Shown here: one piece after another, positions 52,828 through 62,075 of the stretch
Numbering within the stretch: position 1 is the first letter of the stretch
How the letters are laid out: each line of letters begins with the position of its first letter
From: Sphingomonas panni
GTDB lineage: Bacteria > Pseudomonadota > Alphaproteobacteria > Sphingomonadales > Sphingomonadaceae
Reading direction: 5' to 3'
DNA length: 64,000 nucleotides
Assembly (NCBI RefSeq): GCF_022664435.1
Contig: NZ_JAKREU010000001.1
Span: 310,001 to 374,000 of the forward strand
Notes under the pieces: generated by a model
What the model was told of the DNA's origin: nothing
Databases searched by the model: none
Seen by the model: the letters and a program-made list of their open reading frames with translations, nothing else
Translations under genes and position numbers: made by a program

Positions 52828-54987
52828 ATGGCTTACGATCCCCCGTCCCCGCCCTCCGGCCCGATCGATCCCAGCCGGGTCGGGCGCCTGTCGACCCCGT
52901 TGACGGGCGAGGCGCTGGAGCGGCGTCGGCGGCTGGCGGCGTTCGACGATGCGCTGGCCGATTACGATCGCAGCTTTCCCGGCGCGGGCGATCCGCCGCC
53001 GCCCCCGCAAGCGCCGGTCGCGACCAAAAAGCGCCGCCCGCTGCGCTGGTGGCTGCGCTGGGTCATGCGCGGCTTCGGGGTGTTCATCCTGTTGCTGATC
53101 CTCGCCATCGGCTGGCTGGCGCTGACCGCGCCGCTGTCGAAATCGCTCGAACCGCCCGCCCCGCCGTCGATCACGCTGCTGTCGGCGGAAGGGACCCCGA
53201 TCGCCGGGCGGGGGGCGAATATCGGCAAGCCGGTCGACGCGACCAAGCTGCCCGTGCATGTCACCGAGGCCTTCATGGCGATCGAGGACCGCCGCTTCCG
53301 TACCCATTGGGGTATCGACCCGCGCGGCATCGCCCGCGCGATGTGGACCAATACCGCGGCGGGCGGCGTGCGGCAGGGTGCCAGCACGATCACGCAGCAG
53401 CTGGCGAAGAACGCGTTCCTCGATTCGGACCGGACCGCCGCGCGCAAGATCCGCGAAGTGCTGATCGCGTTCTGGCTGGAGGCTTGGCTGACCAAGGACG
53501 AGATCATGTCCCGGTACCTGTCCAACGCCTATTTCGGCGACAACGCCTATGGCCTCGACGCCGCCGCCCGCCATTATTTCAGCCGCGCGCCCAAGGATCT
53601 GACCGTCGGACAGGCGGCGATGCTGGCCGGGCTGGTCAAGGCACCCTCGCGCCTTGCCCCCACCGGCAATCTGAAGGGCGCACGGGCGCGACAGGCGGTG
53701 GTCGTCGGTGCGATGGAGGCCGCCGGCTATCTGACCCCGGCCGAAGCCGACCGGGTCAAGCCCGCCGTGTTGCGCGTCACCGACAACAGCACCCTGCCGT
53801 CCGGCACCTATTTCGCCGACTGGGTCCTGCCGCAGGCGCGCGACCGCGAAGGCGGCGTGGGTGCGGATCGCAAGGTCACGACGACCCTCGAAATCCGAAT
53901 GCAGCGCGCCGCCGAACGCGCGGTGCGCAACGCCGGATTGAAGCAGACCCAGGTCGCCATCGTCGCCATGCGCCCCGATGGCCGGGTCATCGCGATGGTC
54001 GGCGGCAAGAATTATGCGGCCAGCCCGTTCAACCGTGCGGTACAGGCACGGCGGCAACCCGGATCGACCTTCAAGCTGTTCGTCTATCTCGCCGCGCTGC
54101 GTTCGGGCCTGACCCCGCAGAGCCAGGTCCTCGACGAACCGGTCACCATCGGCGACTGGAGCCCCAAGAACAGCGACGGGCGCTATCTCGGCACGATCAC
54201 CCTCGAACGCGCGTTCCAGCGGTCGAGCAACGTGGCCGCCGCGCGCCTGATCAAGGAAGTCGGGGTCAAGAACGTCATCCGCGCCGCCCGCGACCTTGGC
54301 ATCACGACACCGATCGCCAACGAAGCGTCGATCGCGCTCGGCACCTCGACCACCTCGCTGCTGGAACTGACCAGCGCCTATGCCGCGATCGCGGCGGGTG
54401 AGGCGCCGGTGATCCCGCGCGGCCTTGCGCAGCAGGATGAACCGAGCTGGCTCGACCGGCTGCGCTCGACCCGGCGGACCCTGTCGCGCGACGAGCTGGA
54501 GGGGATGCGCACGCTGCTCGCCGCGTCGATCCGGCAGGGTACCGGCGTCGCCGCCAACCTGCCGGTCGAGGCATTCGGCAAGACCGGAACGACGCAGGAC
54601 AATCGCGATGCGCTGTTCGTCGGCTATGCCGGCGGGATCGTCGCGGGCGTGTGGCTCGGCAATGACGATAACAGCACCAATCCGGGGCTGGCCGGCGGCG
54701 GCCTGCCCGCGCGCATCTGGCGCGACTTCATGCGGCAGGCGCTGAACCTGCGCGATCCGGTGCCGGTGGCCGCGCCCGAGCCCGAACCGATCGACAATGC
54801 CATCGACGCGGTACAGGATGCGCTGGGCATTCCCGACGAAGGGCCGATGACGGTCGAGGGGCCGGGCTTCGACGTCTCCCTCGACCGCGACGGACAGGTC
54901 CGCTTCGGCCCCAACGACCGCCGCCGCCGCGAGGAGGAACCGGTTCCGCCGGACGACCGCCGCCCGCCGGAAGAGGACCAGCAATAG
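52828..54987 (+). CDS. Bifunctional penicillin-binding protein 1 (transglycosylase/transpeptidase)
   Basis: This 719-aa class A PBP builds and crosslinks peptidoglycan. A Pro-rich cytoplasmic segment and basic stretch (TKKRRPLRWWLRW) precede the membrane anchor (about 85-107). The glycosyltransferase domain has AIEDRRFRTHWGIDPRGIAR (about 151) and QGASTITQQLAKNAF (about 187). The transpeptidase has SxxK in RQPGSTFKLFV (about 412), SSN in QRSSNVAAARL (about 467) and KTGTTQDNRDA (about 588). The tail after about 650 is acidic and Pro/Arg-rich. It is probably a single-gene unit. Confidence 0.95.
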   Translation: MAYDPPSPPSGPIDPSRVGRLSTPLTGEALERRRRLAAFDDALADYDRSFPGAGDPPPPPQAPVATKKRRPLRWWLRWVMRGFGVFILLLILAIGWLALTAPLSKSLEPPAPPSITLLSAEGTPIAGRGANIGKPVDATKLPVHVTEAFMAIEDRRFRTHWGIDPRGIARAMWTNTAAGGVRQGASTITQQLAKNAFLDSDRTAARKIREVLIAFWLEAWLTKDEIMSRYLSNAYFGDNAYGLDAAARHYFSRAPKDLTVGQAAMLAGLVKAPSRLAPTGNLKGARARQAVVVGAMEAAGYLTPAEADRVKPAVLRVTDNSTLPSGTYFADWVLPQARDREGGVGADRKVTTTLEIRMQRAAERAVRNAGLKQTQVAIVAMRPDGRVIAMVGGKNYAASPFNRAVQARRQPGSTFKLFVYLAALRSGLTPQSQVLDEPVTIGDWSPKNSDGRYLGTITLERAFQRSSNVAAARLIKEVGVKNVIRAARDLGITTPIANEASIALGTSTTSLLELTSAYAAIAAGEAPVIPRGLAQQDEPSWLDRLRSTRRTLSRDELEGMRTLLAASIRQGTGVAANLPVEAFGKTGTTQDNRDALFVGYAGGIVAGVWLGNDDNSTNPGLAGGGLPARIWRDFMRQALNLRDPVPVAAPEPEPIDNAIDAVQDALGIPDEGPMTVEGPGFDVSLDRDGQVRFGPNDRRRREEEPVPPDDRRPPEEDQQ

Positions 54988-55022
54988 GCGTCACGGTGCC
55001 CCGCCTGCTACCAACACGCGTC

Positions 55023-55197
55023 ATCTAGCGAAGGCTGGCATCTCTTGCAGATAGCGGGGGACAGGAGCCGCTGGAGACCCCAGCCTTCGGTTGGAGTGAC
55101 GCACATCCCACACTCGTCACCCCGGGCTTGACCCGGGGTCCCGCTTCTTCTGAGACCGTCGAAAGGAAGCGGGACCCCGGATCAAGTCCGGGGTGAC
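55023..55197. repeat. Two REP-like elements downstream of the PBP gene
   Basis: The first (about 55027-55103) has arms like AGCGAAGGCTGGCATCTC and CCCCAGCCTTCGGTTGGAGTGACG. The second (about 55118-55197) is GTCACCCCGGGCTTGACCCGGGGTCCCGCTTCTT, then its inverted copy AAGCGGGACCCCGGATCAAGTCCGGGGTGAC; this one is a nearly perfect long palindrome and could terminate the PBP transcript. Confidence 0.72.
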
Positions 55198-55266
55198 GGA
55201 AATGGAAGACGCTGGCCGTTACAACGCCCGGTTGACCCCCATCGCCGATCCGCCCAAGGCAGGGCC

Positions 55267-56268
55267 ATGCGTTTCTTCTCCGACAATGCCGCCCCCGCCT
55301 GCCCCGCCGTGCTGGACGCGATCGTCGCGGCGAACGGGCAGGATACCGCCTATGACGGCGATGCGCTCAGCCGGCAGCTCGACGCGCGCTTCGGCGACCT
55401 GTTCGATTGCGAGGTCGCGGTGCTGTGGGTGCCGAGCGGAACGGCGGCCAACTGCCTCGCGCTCGCCGCGATGTGCCCGCCGCATGGCGGCATCGTCTGT
55501 CACAGAGAGGCGCATATCCAGAACGACGAGGGTGGCGCGCCCGAATTCTACACCCATGGCGCGAAGCTCACGCTGCTAGATGGCGACGGTGCGAAGCTCG
55601 ACGCGCCGGTGATCGAGGCGTTCCTGTCGACGATCCGCGACGACGTGCATCAGGTGCAGCCGCACGCCATCTCGATCACCCAGGCGACCGAGGCCGGGCG
55701 GGTCTATTCGCCGCAGGAAGTCGCCGCGATCGGGGCGCTGGCGCGGGCACGCGGGCTGGGCCTGCACATGGACGGGGCGCGCTTCGCCAATGCCGTGGCG
55801 CATCTGGGTTGCACGCCCGCCGAGGTGACGTGGCAGGCGGGTGTCGACGCGCTGTCATTCGGCTTCATCAAGAATGGGGGCATGTCGGCGGAGGCCTTGG
55901 TGTTCTTTCGGCCGGAGTTGGCGAAGGTTGCGCATTATCGGCGCAAGCGGGCGGGGCTGCTGGCGTCCAAGGGGCGGTTCCTGGCGGCGCAGTTGCTGGG
56001 GATGCTGGACGGGGATGTGTGGCTGGCCAATGCCCGCGCCGCCAACAAGGGCGCGTCGATGTTGGCACAGGCGGCGGGGGACCGGCTGGTCCATCCGGTC
56101 GAGGCGAACGAGGTGTTCCTGCACCTGACCGCCGAAGAAGCCGCCGGCCTGCGCGCGCAAGGTTTTGATTTCTATGACTGGGGCGTGGGGCAAGCGCGGC
56201 TGGTGGTGGCGTGGGACCAGGATGCCGCGACCGTCGCCCCGCTGGCGCAGGCGATCGCGAACTTATGA
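55267..56268 (+). CDS. ltaA: Low-specificity L-threonine aldolase
   Basis: This 333-aa PLP enzyme cleaves threonine/allo-threonine to glycine and acetaldehyde. It starts MRFFSDNAAPACPAVLDAI and has VLWVPSGTAANCLAL (about 53), the CHREAHIQNDEGGAPEFYTHGAK region (about 78), GLHMDGARFANAVAHLG (about 163) and the PLP-lysine motif SFGFIKNGGMSAEALVFF (about 197-214). The DMT exporter gene overlaps its stop by 4 bases. Confidence 0.93.
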   Translation: MRFFSDNAAPACPAVLDAIVAANGQDTAYDGDALSRQLDARFGDLFDCEVAVLWVPSGTAANCLALAAMCPPHGGIVCHREAHIQNDEGGAPEFYTHGAKLTLLDGDGAKLDAPVIEAFLSTIRDDVHQVQPHAISITQATEAGRVYSPQEVAAIGALARARGLGLHMDGARFANAVAHLGCTPAEVTWQAGVDALSFGFIKNGGMSAEALVFFRPELAKVAHYRRKRAGLLASKGRFLAAQLLGMLDGDVWLANARAANKGASMLAQAAGDRLVHPVEANEVFLHLTAEEAAGLRAQGFDFYDWGVGQARLVVAWDQDAATVAPLAQAIANL

Positions 56269-57176
56269 CCGATACCCCGCGTTCGGCGACCCCGGCGGTC
56301 CTGATCCCGTTCGCCATCGTCACGCTGATCTGGGGATCGACGTGGATCGTGATCCGCGACCAGTTGGGCGTGGTACCGGCGTCATGGTCGGTCACCTATC
56401 GGTTCCTGATCGCCGGCGTCACGATGCTGCTATGGGCATGGTGGCGCGGCGACCGGATCGCGCTCGACCGGCGGGGCCTGTTCTTCGCCGCAGGCCTCGG
56501 CGTCGCGCAATTCTGCCTGAACTTCAACTTCGTCTATCGTGCCGAGGAATATGTGACGTCCGGGCTGGTGGCGCTGATGTATGCGCTGCTGATCGTGCCC
56601 AATTCGATCCTCGCCCGCATCTTCCTCGGCCAGCGGATGGGGCGGCAGCTGCTGGTCGGGTCGGCGATCGCGCTGAGCGGCGTCGCCCTGCTGTTCCTGC
56701 ACGAAGCGCGCGTCCATCCCGAAAATGGCGGTGCGGTGCTGCTCGGCCTGGCCATCGCGCTGGCCGGGGTGTTCTCCGCATCGGCGGCGAATGTGATGCA
56801 GGCGACGCCGACCGCCAAGGCCTATCCGATGGTGCCGCTGCTCGGCATCGCCATGCTGATCGGGGCCGGCATCGATGCTGGCTATGCCACCGCGACGGTC
56901 GGGCCGCCGGTATTCGACTGGCGATGGGCCTATGTCGGCGGGCTGCTCTATCTGGGCATCGTCGCGTCGGCGGTCGCCTTCACCCTCTATTTCGGGCTGA
57001 TCCGCGTGATCGGCCCGGCCAAGGCGGCGTATAACGGCGTCGTCGTGCCGGTGATCGCGATGCTGCTGTCGACCCTGTTCGAGGGCTATCGCTGGTCGCC
57101 GCTCGCCGGGGCCGGGGCGGCGCTGGCGCTCGCCGGGCTGGTCGTGGCACTCAAGGCGCGCAGGCCGAACCGGTAA
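56265..57176 (+). CDS. EamA/DMT family transporter
   Basis: This 303-aa protein has ten transmembrane helices in two EamA repeats. The first repeat shows IWGSTWIVIRDQLGVVPASW (about 21) and FVYRAEEYVTSGLVALMYAL (about 88); the second has VASAVAFTLYFGLIRVIGPA (about 233) and YNGVVVPVIAMLLSTLFEGY (about 255). Such proteins export amino acids or metabolites. Coupling with threonine aldolase (ATGA overlap) suggests an amino-acid-related substrate, which is an inference. Its last 91 bp overlap the convergent SDR gene. Confidence 0.9.
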   Translation: MTDTPRSATPAVLIPFAIVTLIWGSTWIVIRDQLGVVPASWSVTYRFLIAGVTMLLWAWWRGDRIALDRRGLFFAAGLGVAQFCLNFNFVYRAEEYVTSGLVALMYALLIVPNSILARIFLGQRMGRQLLVGSAIALSGVALLFLHEARVHPENGGAVLLGLAIALAGVFSASAANVMQATPTAKAYPMVPLLGIAMLIGAGIDAGYATATVGPPVFDWRWAYVGGLLYLGIVASAVAFTLYFGLIRVIGPAKAAYNGVVVPVIAMLLSTLFEGYRWSPLAGAGAALALAGLVVALKARRPNR

Positions 57177-57913
57177 TCGGGATAGGCCGGCCGCCAGCCC
57201 AGCACCCGCTTCGCCCGCCCGTTCGCCACCCGCCGGTTCTCCCCATAAAAGGCGCGCGCCATCGGGCTGAGCGTTGCCAGCGCGACGAAGGGCGGCGGTT
57301 CGAGGCCCAGCAGCCGCGCGGCATAAACGACGACATCGTTCTGGGGCGCGGGGCAATCGTCGGACAGGTTGTAGGCACCCGCCGGCCCCGACAGCCCGCG
57401 CGCGACGCCATCGGCGATATCGGCGACATGGACGCGGCTGAACACCTGTCCGGGGCTGTCGACGCGGTGCGCCTCCCCCGCCGCCACCCGTTCGAGCGGG
57501 GAGCGGCCCGGACCATAGATGCCGGGCAGGCGGAACACCCGTGCGCCCAGCGCCAGCCATGCGGCATCGGCATCGTTGCGGTTCGCGCGGCGGCCGGCGA
57601 TCGGCGCGCTTTCGTCGACCCAGCCGCCGCCGGCATCGCCATACACCCCGGTCGACGACAGATAGGCGAGCGTCGGCCCGGCAAGCAGGTCGCGATAGTC
57701 GCGCAACACCGGGTCGCCGTCCCGGTCAGGCGGCACGCTGGACAGGATCGCGGTCGCCTGTCGCGCTTCGAACGCCACGCGGTCATGGTCGGCAAAGGCG
57801 ATGGTGCCGTCACGGCCGTCGCGGGTGGTGCCGACGACGCGCCAGCCATGGGGGACAAGCCGCGCGGCGATGGCGCGGGAGGCATAGCCCATGCCGAAGA
57901 TCAGGAGGCGCAT
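57086..57913 (-). CDS. NAD-dependent epimerase/dehydratase-like protein (extended SDR, YeeZ-like)
   Basis: This 275-aa protein has an atypical Rossmann loop (LLIFGMGYASRAIAARL, about 3), SSVPPDRDGDPVL (about 58), LSSTGVYGDAGGGWVDE (about 83; catalytic Tyr present), RLPGIYGPGRSPL (about 128) and SRVHVADIADGVARGL (about 157), as in the YeeZ/Ycf39-like atypical SDR group. The C-terminal about 25 residues (TTSPASASAAPAPASG) are low complexity and come from the region that is antisense to the DMT gene, so the 3' end may have been extended recently. Confidence 0.87.
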   Translation of the reverse strand: MRLLIFGMGYASRAIAARLVPHGWRVVGTTRDGRDGTIAFADHDRVAFEARQATAILSSVPPDRDGDPVLRDYRDLLAGPTLAYLSSTGVYGDAGGGWVDESAPIAGRRANRNDADAAWLALGARVFRLPGIYGPGRSPLERVAAGEAHRVDSPGQVFSRVHVADIADGVARGLSGPAGAYNLSDDCPAPQNDVVVYAARLLGLEPPPFVALATLSPMARAFYGENRRVANGRAKRVLGWRPAYPDYRFGLRALSATTSPASASAAPAPASGDQR

Positions 57914-57924
57914 CGGCTTATTCC

Positions 57925-58548
57925 CGTCCCGGCCGTACCCCCGCGCAGGCAGGGGTACAGAGCCAGGCAACGACCGGGTCCGTTCGTGACCCTAGGCCCC
58001 CGCCTGCGCGGGGGCACGGTCATGCCTGTAGCAAAGACCCGTTGCCTTCCATCGTCGCCCCAGCGCAGGCTGGGGCCTCCCGCGGCGAGGCGCGCGTTCA
58101 TGCAGCGGGGAGATCCCAGCCTTCGCTGGGATGACGTGTGTGGTGCGGAAGATGGGGCAGCAAAGGCCCCTTCCCTTCTATCGTCGCGCCAGCGGAGGCT
58201 GGGGTCTTCCGCGGCGAGGCGCGCGGTCATGCAACGAGGAGATTCCGGCCTGCGCCGGGATGACGTGTGTGGTGAGGGAGCGGGGGCAGCAAAGGCGCCT
58301 TCCCTTCTGTCGTCGCCCCAGCGCAGGCTGGCGCCTCCCGCGGCGAGGCGCGCGTTCATGCAACGGGGAGATCCCAGCCTTCGCTGGGATGACGTTCGTG
58401 GCAAGGAAGTGGGGGCAGGAAAGGCCCCTGCTCTTCTATCGTCGCCCCAGCGCAGGTTGGGGCCTTCCGCGGCGAGGCGCGCGTTCGTGCAACGGGTAGA
58501 TTCCGGCCTGCGCCGGGATGACGTATGTGGTGAGGCGGCGGCGGGTAG
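57925..58548. repeat. REP element plus four-unit tandem array, period about 129 bp
   Basis: A GC-rich inverted pair (CCCCCGCGCAGGCAGGGG near 57937 and CCCCCGCCTGCGCGGGGGCA near 57993) precedes four imperfect units beginning near 58029, 58159, 58288 and 58418. Each unit has TCGTCGCCCCAGCGCAGGCT, then CCGCGGCGAGGCGCGCG, a CAACGGGGAGAT link, and either CCCAGCCTTCGCTGGGATGACG or the variant CCGGCCTGCGCCGGGATGACG, then a G/A-rich spacer. The two variants alternate between units. This 640-bp gap holds no gene. Confidence 0.8.
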
Positions 58549-58556
58549 GTTGACGC

Positions 58557-60167
58557 TCACTTCGCGCCATAGCCGTTGTACAGCAGGCCGAAATAATCGC
58601 CCTTGTTCCAGCGCGGCCGGGCGTCCGCATCGGCGAGGTCGAGCGCGATGTCGTGGTTGATCGCGACGAATATCCGCCCCGCCGTCCAGTCGAATTTCTG
58701 GTTCATGTCGTCGCCCGGCTGGTGGTAGCGATGCTCGAGGAAGTCGGCGACCGCCGCCTTGCCCGGCCCCTTCCACCCGGTGTCGAGCGACACCGCCGGA
58801 ATGCCCGCCTTGACGAAGCTGTAATGATCGGAGCGGACGAAGATCGCCTCTTCCGGTTCGGGATCGGGGCTGAGCGCGATGCCGCGCTTGCCTGCCGCCC
58901 GTGCCACCGCCTGCGCAACGGTCGAATGGTCCGCGCCGATCGCGACCATATCCTCGAACCGATAGGACAGGATCGGCATGTCGAGATTGACGTCGGCGAC
59001 GATCGTCCCCGGCACGGTCGGATGGGTCGCGAAATATTCGCTGCCGATCAGCCCCTTTTCCTCCGCCGTCACGCTGACGAAGACCAGGCTGCGGCGGGGT
59101 TTGCGCGGGTCGGCGGCGAACTGTTTCGCGACTTCGATCATCGCCGCGGTGCCGACGCCATTGTCCATCGCGCCGTTGTTGATGACGTCCGCGCCCTTGG
59201 GCAGGGTCGGGTCGGTCGAGATGCCGATATGGTCGAGATGCGCGGACAGCGCGACATATTCGCCCTTCAGTGCGGGATCGCTGCCGGGCAGGACGCCGAC
59301 GACGTTGCTGCTGGCGAAGCGCGTGACCTTCGAACGCTGGCGCGTCGTCACGCGCACCCCGGTCGCGCCGCGCGGCACGGGGTTGCCGGCAGCCTCCGCC
59401 TTCACGACCGCCGCCCAGTCGAGCGCCGAGCCGGTGAACAGCTTTGCCGCACCGCTTGCGCTGAGCGATGCGATCGATGGTGCGCCGCTGCCCGCGACAT
59501 GCGGCTGGCCGTCCTTGCCGACCCATGTCATGCGCGGGCTGCGATAGACCGACATCAGGTAGCTGAAGGGATAGCGATGCGTCTGTTCGGTATTCTCGAT
59601 CTGGATCACGCCGATCGCGCCATGCGCCGCCGCCGTCGCCCGCTTGGTATCGCCGCTGCCCAGATGCGCGCGGATCTCGCTCGGCAGGCTGGCGGGCGCG
59701 CCATAGAGATAGGCGACGATCCTGCCGCGCACGTCGAGGCCGGCATAATCGTCGATGCCGTTCGCCGCATCGACCACGCCACGCCCGACGAAGACGATTT
59801 CGCCCGAGCGGCGCAGATCGGGTTCGAGGAAGCTGGTCGAGGTCAGGTAATCGCTGCCGAAGGTCAGCTTGGGCCGTCCGGCGGCGGTGAGGCTCCCGTT
59901 CCCCGCCGGCACCGCCGAGGCGAGCGGCACGCGTTGCAGATAGGTGCCGTCGTCACCCGCCGGTTGCAGGCCCGCCGCGCGCATCTGATCGGCGACATAG
60001 GCGGCGGCGCGGTCATATTCGGGGGTGCCGGGCGCGCGGCCCTTCATGTCGTCGGAGGCGAGGAACGCGACATGGGCGCGCATTGCCGCTTCGTCCGGGG
60101 TCAGCGGGGCGGTCTGGGCGAACGCTCCGGTGGAGGCGAGCAGCAGCAGCGGTATCAGGGCACGCAT
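58557..60167 (-). CDS. Exported M28 family metallopeptidase with PA domain (copy 2)
   Basis: This 536-aa protein has a signal peptide (MRALIPLLLLASTGAFAQ) and a PA insert (about 110-270). The M28 zinc site is spread over ALSAHLDHIG (His, about 309), NNGAMDNGVGTAAMIEVA (Asp, about 332), TAEEKGLIGSEYF (Glu-Glu, about 362), VNLDMPI (Asp, about 387) and the late His in LEHRYHQPGDD (about 483). It should be an aminopeptidase in the periplasm or secreted. It is a diverged tandem paralogue of the next gene; both end in LYNGYGAK. Confidence 0.93.
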   Translation of the reverse strand: MRALIPLLLLASTGAFAQTAPLTPDEAAMRAHVAFLASDDMKGRAPGTPEYDRAAAYVADQMRAAGLQPAGDDGTYLQRVPLASAVPAGNGSLTAAGRPKLTFGSDYLTSTSFLEPDLRRSGEIVFVGRGVVDAANGIDDYAGLDVRGRIVAYLYGAPASLPSEIRAHLGSGDTKRATAAAHGAIGVIQIENTEQTHRYPFSYLMSVYRSPRMTWVGKDGQPHVAGSGAPSIASLSASGAAKLFTGSALDWAAVVKAEAAGNPVPRGATGVRVTTRQRSKVTRFASSNVVGVLPGSDPALKGEYVALSAHLDHIGISTDPTLPKGADVINNGAMDNGVGTAAMIEVAKQFAADPRKPRRSLVFVSVTAEEKGLIGSEYFATHPTVPGTIVADVNLDMPILSYRFEDMVAIGADHSTVAQAVARAAGKRGIALSPDPEPEEAIFVRSDHYSFVKAGIPAVSLDTGWKGPGKAAVADFLEHRYHQPGDDMNQKFDWTAGRIFVAINHDIALDLADADARPRWNKGDYFGLLYNGYGAK

Positions 60168-60194
60168 CGACAATTCCTTCTGCGTCGCGCGAAA

Positions 60195-60290
60195 GATCGT
60201 CATGCCAGCGCAGGCTGGCATCTCCCCGTGGCGAAGTGCGACGCCCGCCACGGGGAGGCCCCAGCCTGCGCTGGGGCGACGTCATGGGGC
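60195..60290. repeat. REP-like element between the two M28 genes
   Basis: GTCATGCCAGCGCAGGCTGGCATCTCCCC (from about 60200) faces GGGGAGGCCCCAGCCTGCGCTGGGGCGACG (ending about 60283). It is one unit of the family that forms the 129-bp tandem array at 58.0-58.5 kb. Confidence 0.75.
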
Positions 60291-60298
60291 AGCGGCGG

Positions 60299-61984
60299 TT
60301 ACTTCGCGCCGTAGCCGTTATAGAGCGTGCCGAAGAAATCACCCTTGTTCCACGCCGGACGCTGGGGGGCATCGGCGATGTCGCGGGCGATCTGATAGTT
60401 CACGTTGATGAAGCGTTCGCCCGATTCCCAGTCGATCGGCGGCCCCTGCACCACCTCGTCCGACGGCTGGTGATAGTTGTTGGCGAAGAACGCATCGACC
60501 GCCGCCTTGCCCGGCCCCGACGTGCCCGGCCACAGGAACACCGACGGTACGCCCTGCTGCACGAAGCGATAATGGTCGGAGCGTACGAACAGCGCCATGT
60601 CGGGCATCGGATCGGGCGAGAAGCTGACCCCCGCCGTCGCCGCCGCGCGCTTGACGATATCGCCCAGCGTCGAACGCACCGCGCCGAAGGCGATAACGTC
60701 GGTGAACTTGTAGGTGATGATCGGCATGTCGAGATTGACGTCGGCGACCATCTTGGCACCCGGCATCACCTTGGCGATCGTCGGGTTGTGCGCGAAGTAA
60801 TCGGAGCCGACCAGCCCCTTTTCCTCGGCGGTGACCGCGAGGAACAGGATCGAGCGGCGCGGCGCCTTGCCCGATGCCTTGAAGCGCTTGGCTTCCTCGA
60901 TCAACGAGGCGATGCCGACCGCATTGTCCATCGCGCCGTTGTAGATGGTGTCGCCCTTCTTGTTCGGAGCGCCCACGCCGACATGGTCGAGATGCGCCGA
61001 CAGCACGACCGTTTCCGGCGCGACGGTCGGATCGCTGCCCGGCAGGAGGCCGGCGACATTGTAGCTGGGCAGCGGGGTGGTGACGGTCTTGATCGCCACG
61101 TCCAGCCGGGGCTTCAGCGCCAGCCCGCGAAACTTGCCCTTGCCCGGCAGGGCGGCGGCCGCCTTGGCCCAGGTCGTGCCCGATCCGGCGAACAGCTTTT
61201 CGGCACCGGCAGCGGAGAGCGTCGCGAGCGTCGGCACGCCGCCGCCCATGATGTGGCCCTTGCCGTCCGCCTCGGCCCAGGTGACGCTGGTCGGCTGGGC
61301 GGTGGCGACGGTCTTGGCCATCGGCATCCGCGCGGAAACTTCGGGGGTCTGGAGCGCGATGATGCCGACCGCGCCCTTCGCCTTCGCGATCGCCGCCTTG
61401 GTCGGCAGGCCGCCGAAATGCGCCGCTTCCTCGCTGTCGAGGCCGGTGGGCGCGCCGCGCACCACCGCCACGATCTTGCCGCGCACGTCGAGGCCGGCAT
61501 AATCGTCACGCGTCGGCGACGACACGCCATAGCCGACATAGACGACCGGTGCGGCCAGCGTGGTATCCGCCGCCGCCGGATTGATGCCCGGCAGATAATC
61601 CTGGCCGAAGGTCAGCGCCTGCCCGTTCAGGCTCAGCTTGCCCATGTCGGCCGGGCCGACCTTGATGAGCGGTACGCGCTGCAGATAGCTGCCATCGTCG
61701 CCCGCCGGGCGCAGGCCCGCGGCATAGAATTGCGATGCGACATATTGCGCGGCGATGTCATATTCGGGCGAGCCGGCATCGCGGCCGCGCATCGCGTCGC
61801 TGGCAAGGAACATGACATGCGCCTTCATCGCCGCCTGCGCGGGCGGCAGGACGGCGTTGATCTCGCCATTGCGCGCCTGAAGTTCGGCGGCAGTGGGAGC
61901 AGGCTGGGCGGGAGCCGGCGGCGCATCCTGCGCGATGGCGGCGGTGCTGATGAGAAGACCGAGCAACAAGGCTGGACGGAACAT
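60299..61984 (-). CDS. Exported M28 family metallopeptidase with PA domain (copy 1)
   Basis: This 561-aa protein has a signal peptide (MFRPALLLGLLISTAAIAQD), a Pro/Ala-rich spacer, a PA insert (about 130-290) and the same M28 catalytic order: LSAHLDHVGVG (about 330), YNGAMDNAVGIASLIEEA (about 351), VTAEEKGLVGSDYF (about 382), VNLDMPIITY (about 413) and FANNYHQPSDE (about 505). ATG 61984 has AAGGA upstream. It is divergent from pepN over 91 bp. With the gene downstream it forms a tandem duplication; the insertion-rich N-terminus is the main difference. Confidence 0.93.
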   Translation of the reverse strand: MFRPALLLGLLISTAAIAQDAPPAPAQPAPTAAELQARNGEINAVLPPAQAAMKAHVMFLASDAMRGRDAGSPEYDIAAQYVASQFYAAGLRPAGDDGSYLQRVPLIKVGPADMGKLSLNGQALTFGQDYLPGINPAAADTTLAAPVVYVGYGVSSPTRDDYAGLDVRGKIVAVVRGAPTGLDSEEAAHFGGLPTKAAIAKAKGAVGIIALQTPEVSARMPMAKTVATAQPTSVTWAEADGKGHIMGGGVPTLATLSAAGAEKLFAGSGTTWAKAAAALPGKGKFRGLALKPRLDVAIKTVTTPLPSYNVAGLLPGSDPTVAPETVVLSAHLDHVGVGAPNKKGDTIYNGAMDNAVGIASLIEEAKRFKASGKAPRRSILFLAVTAEEKGLVGSDYFAHNPTIAKVMPGAKMVADVNLDMPIITYKFTDVIAFGAVRSTLGDIVKRAAATAGVSFSPDPMPDMALFVRSDHYRFVQQGVPSVFLWPGTSGPGKAAVDAFFANNYHQPSDEVVQGPPIDWESGERFINVNYQIARDIADAPQRPAWNKGDFFGTLYNGYGAK

Positions 61985-62075
61985 TGGAATCCTTCGACAA
62001 GCGATCATAGATACAGGCGTAGCTTGTGCCGTGGCCCCGCGCAACGCGGGGTCCGAATGCGAATGAAGGTCGAGA

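Noticed and set aside
52801..54984. Minus-strand frame of 727 codons across the PBP gene.
   Set aside because: The sense strand encodes a complete class A PBP with all motifs; the antisense frame has no recognisable domain.
58025..58548. CRISPR array, suggested by the regular repeat spacing.
   Set aside because: Units are about 129 bp, imperfect and palindromic throughout, with no short identical repeats or unique spacers and no cas genes.
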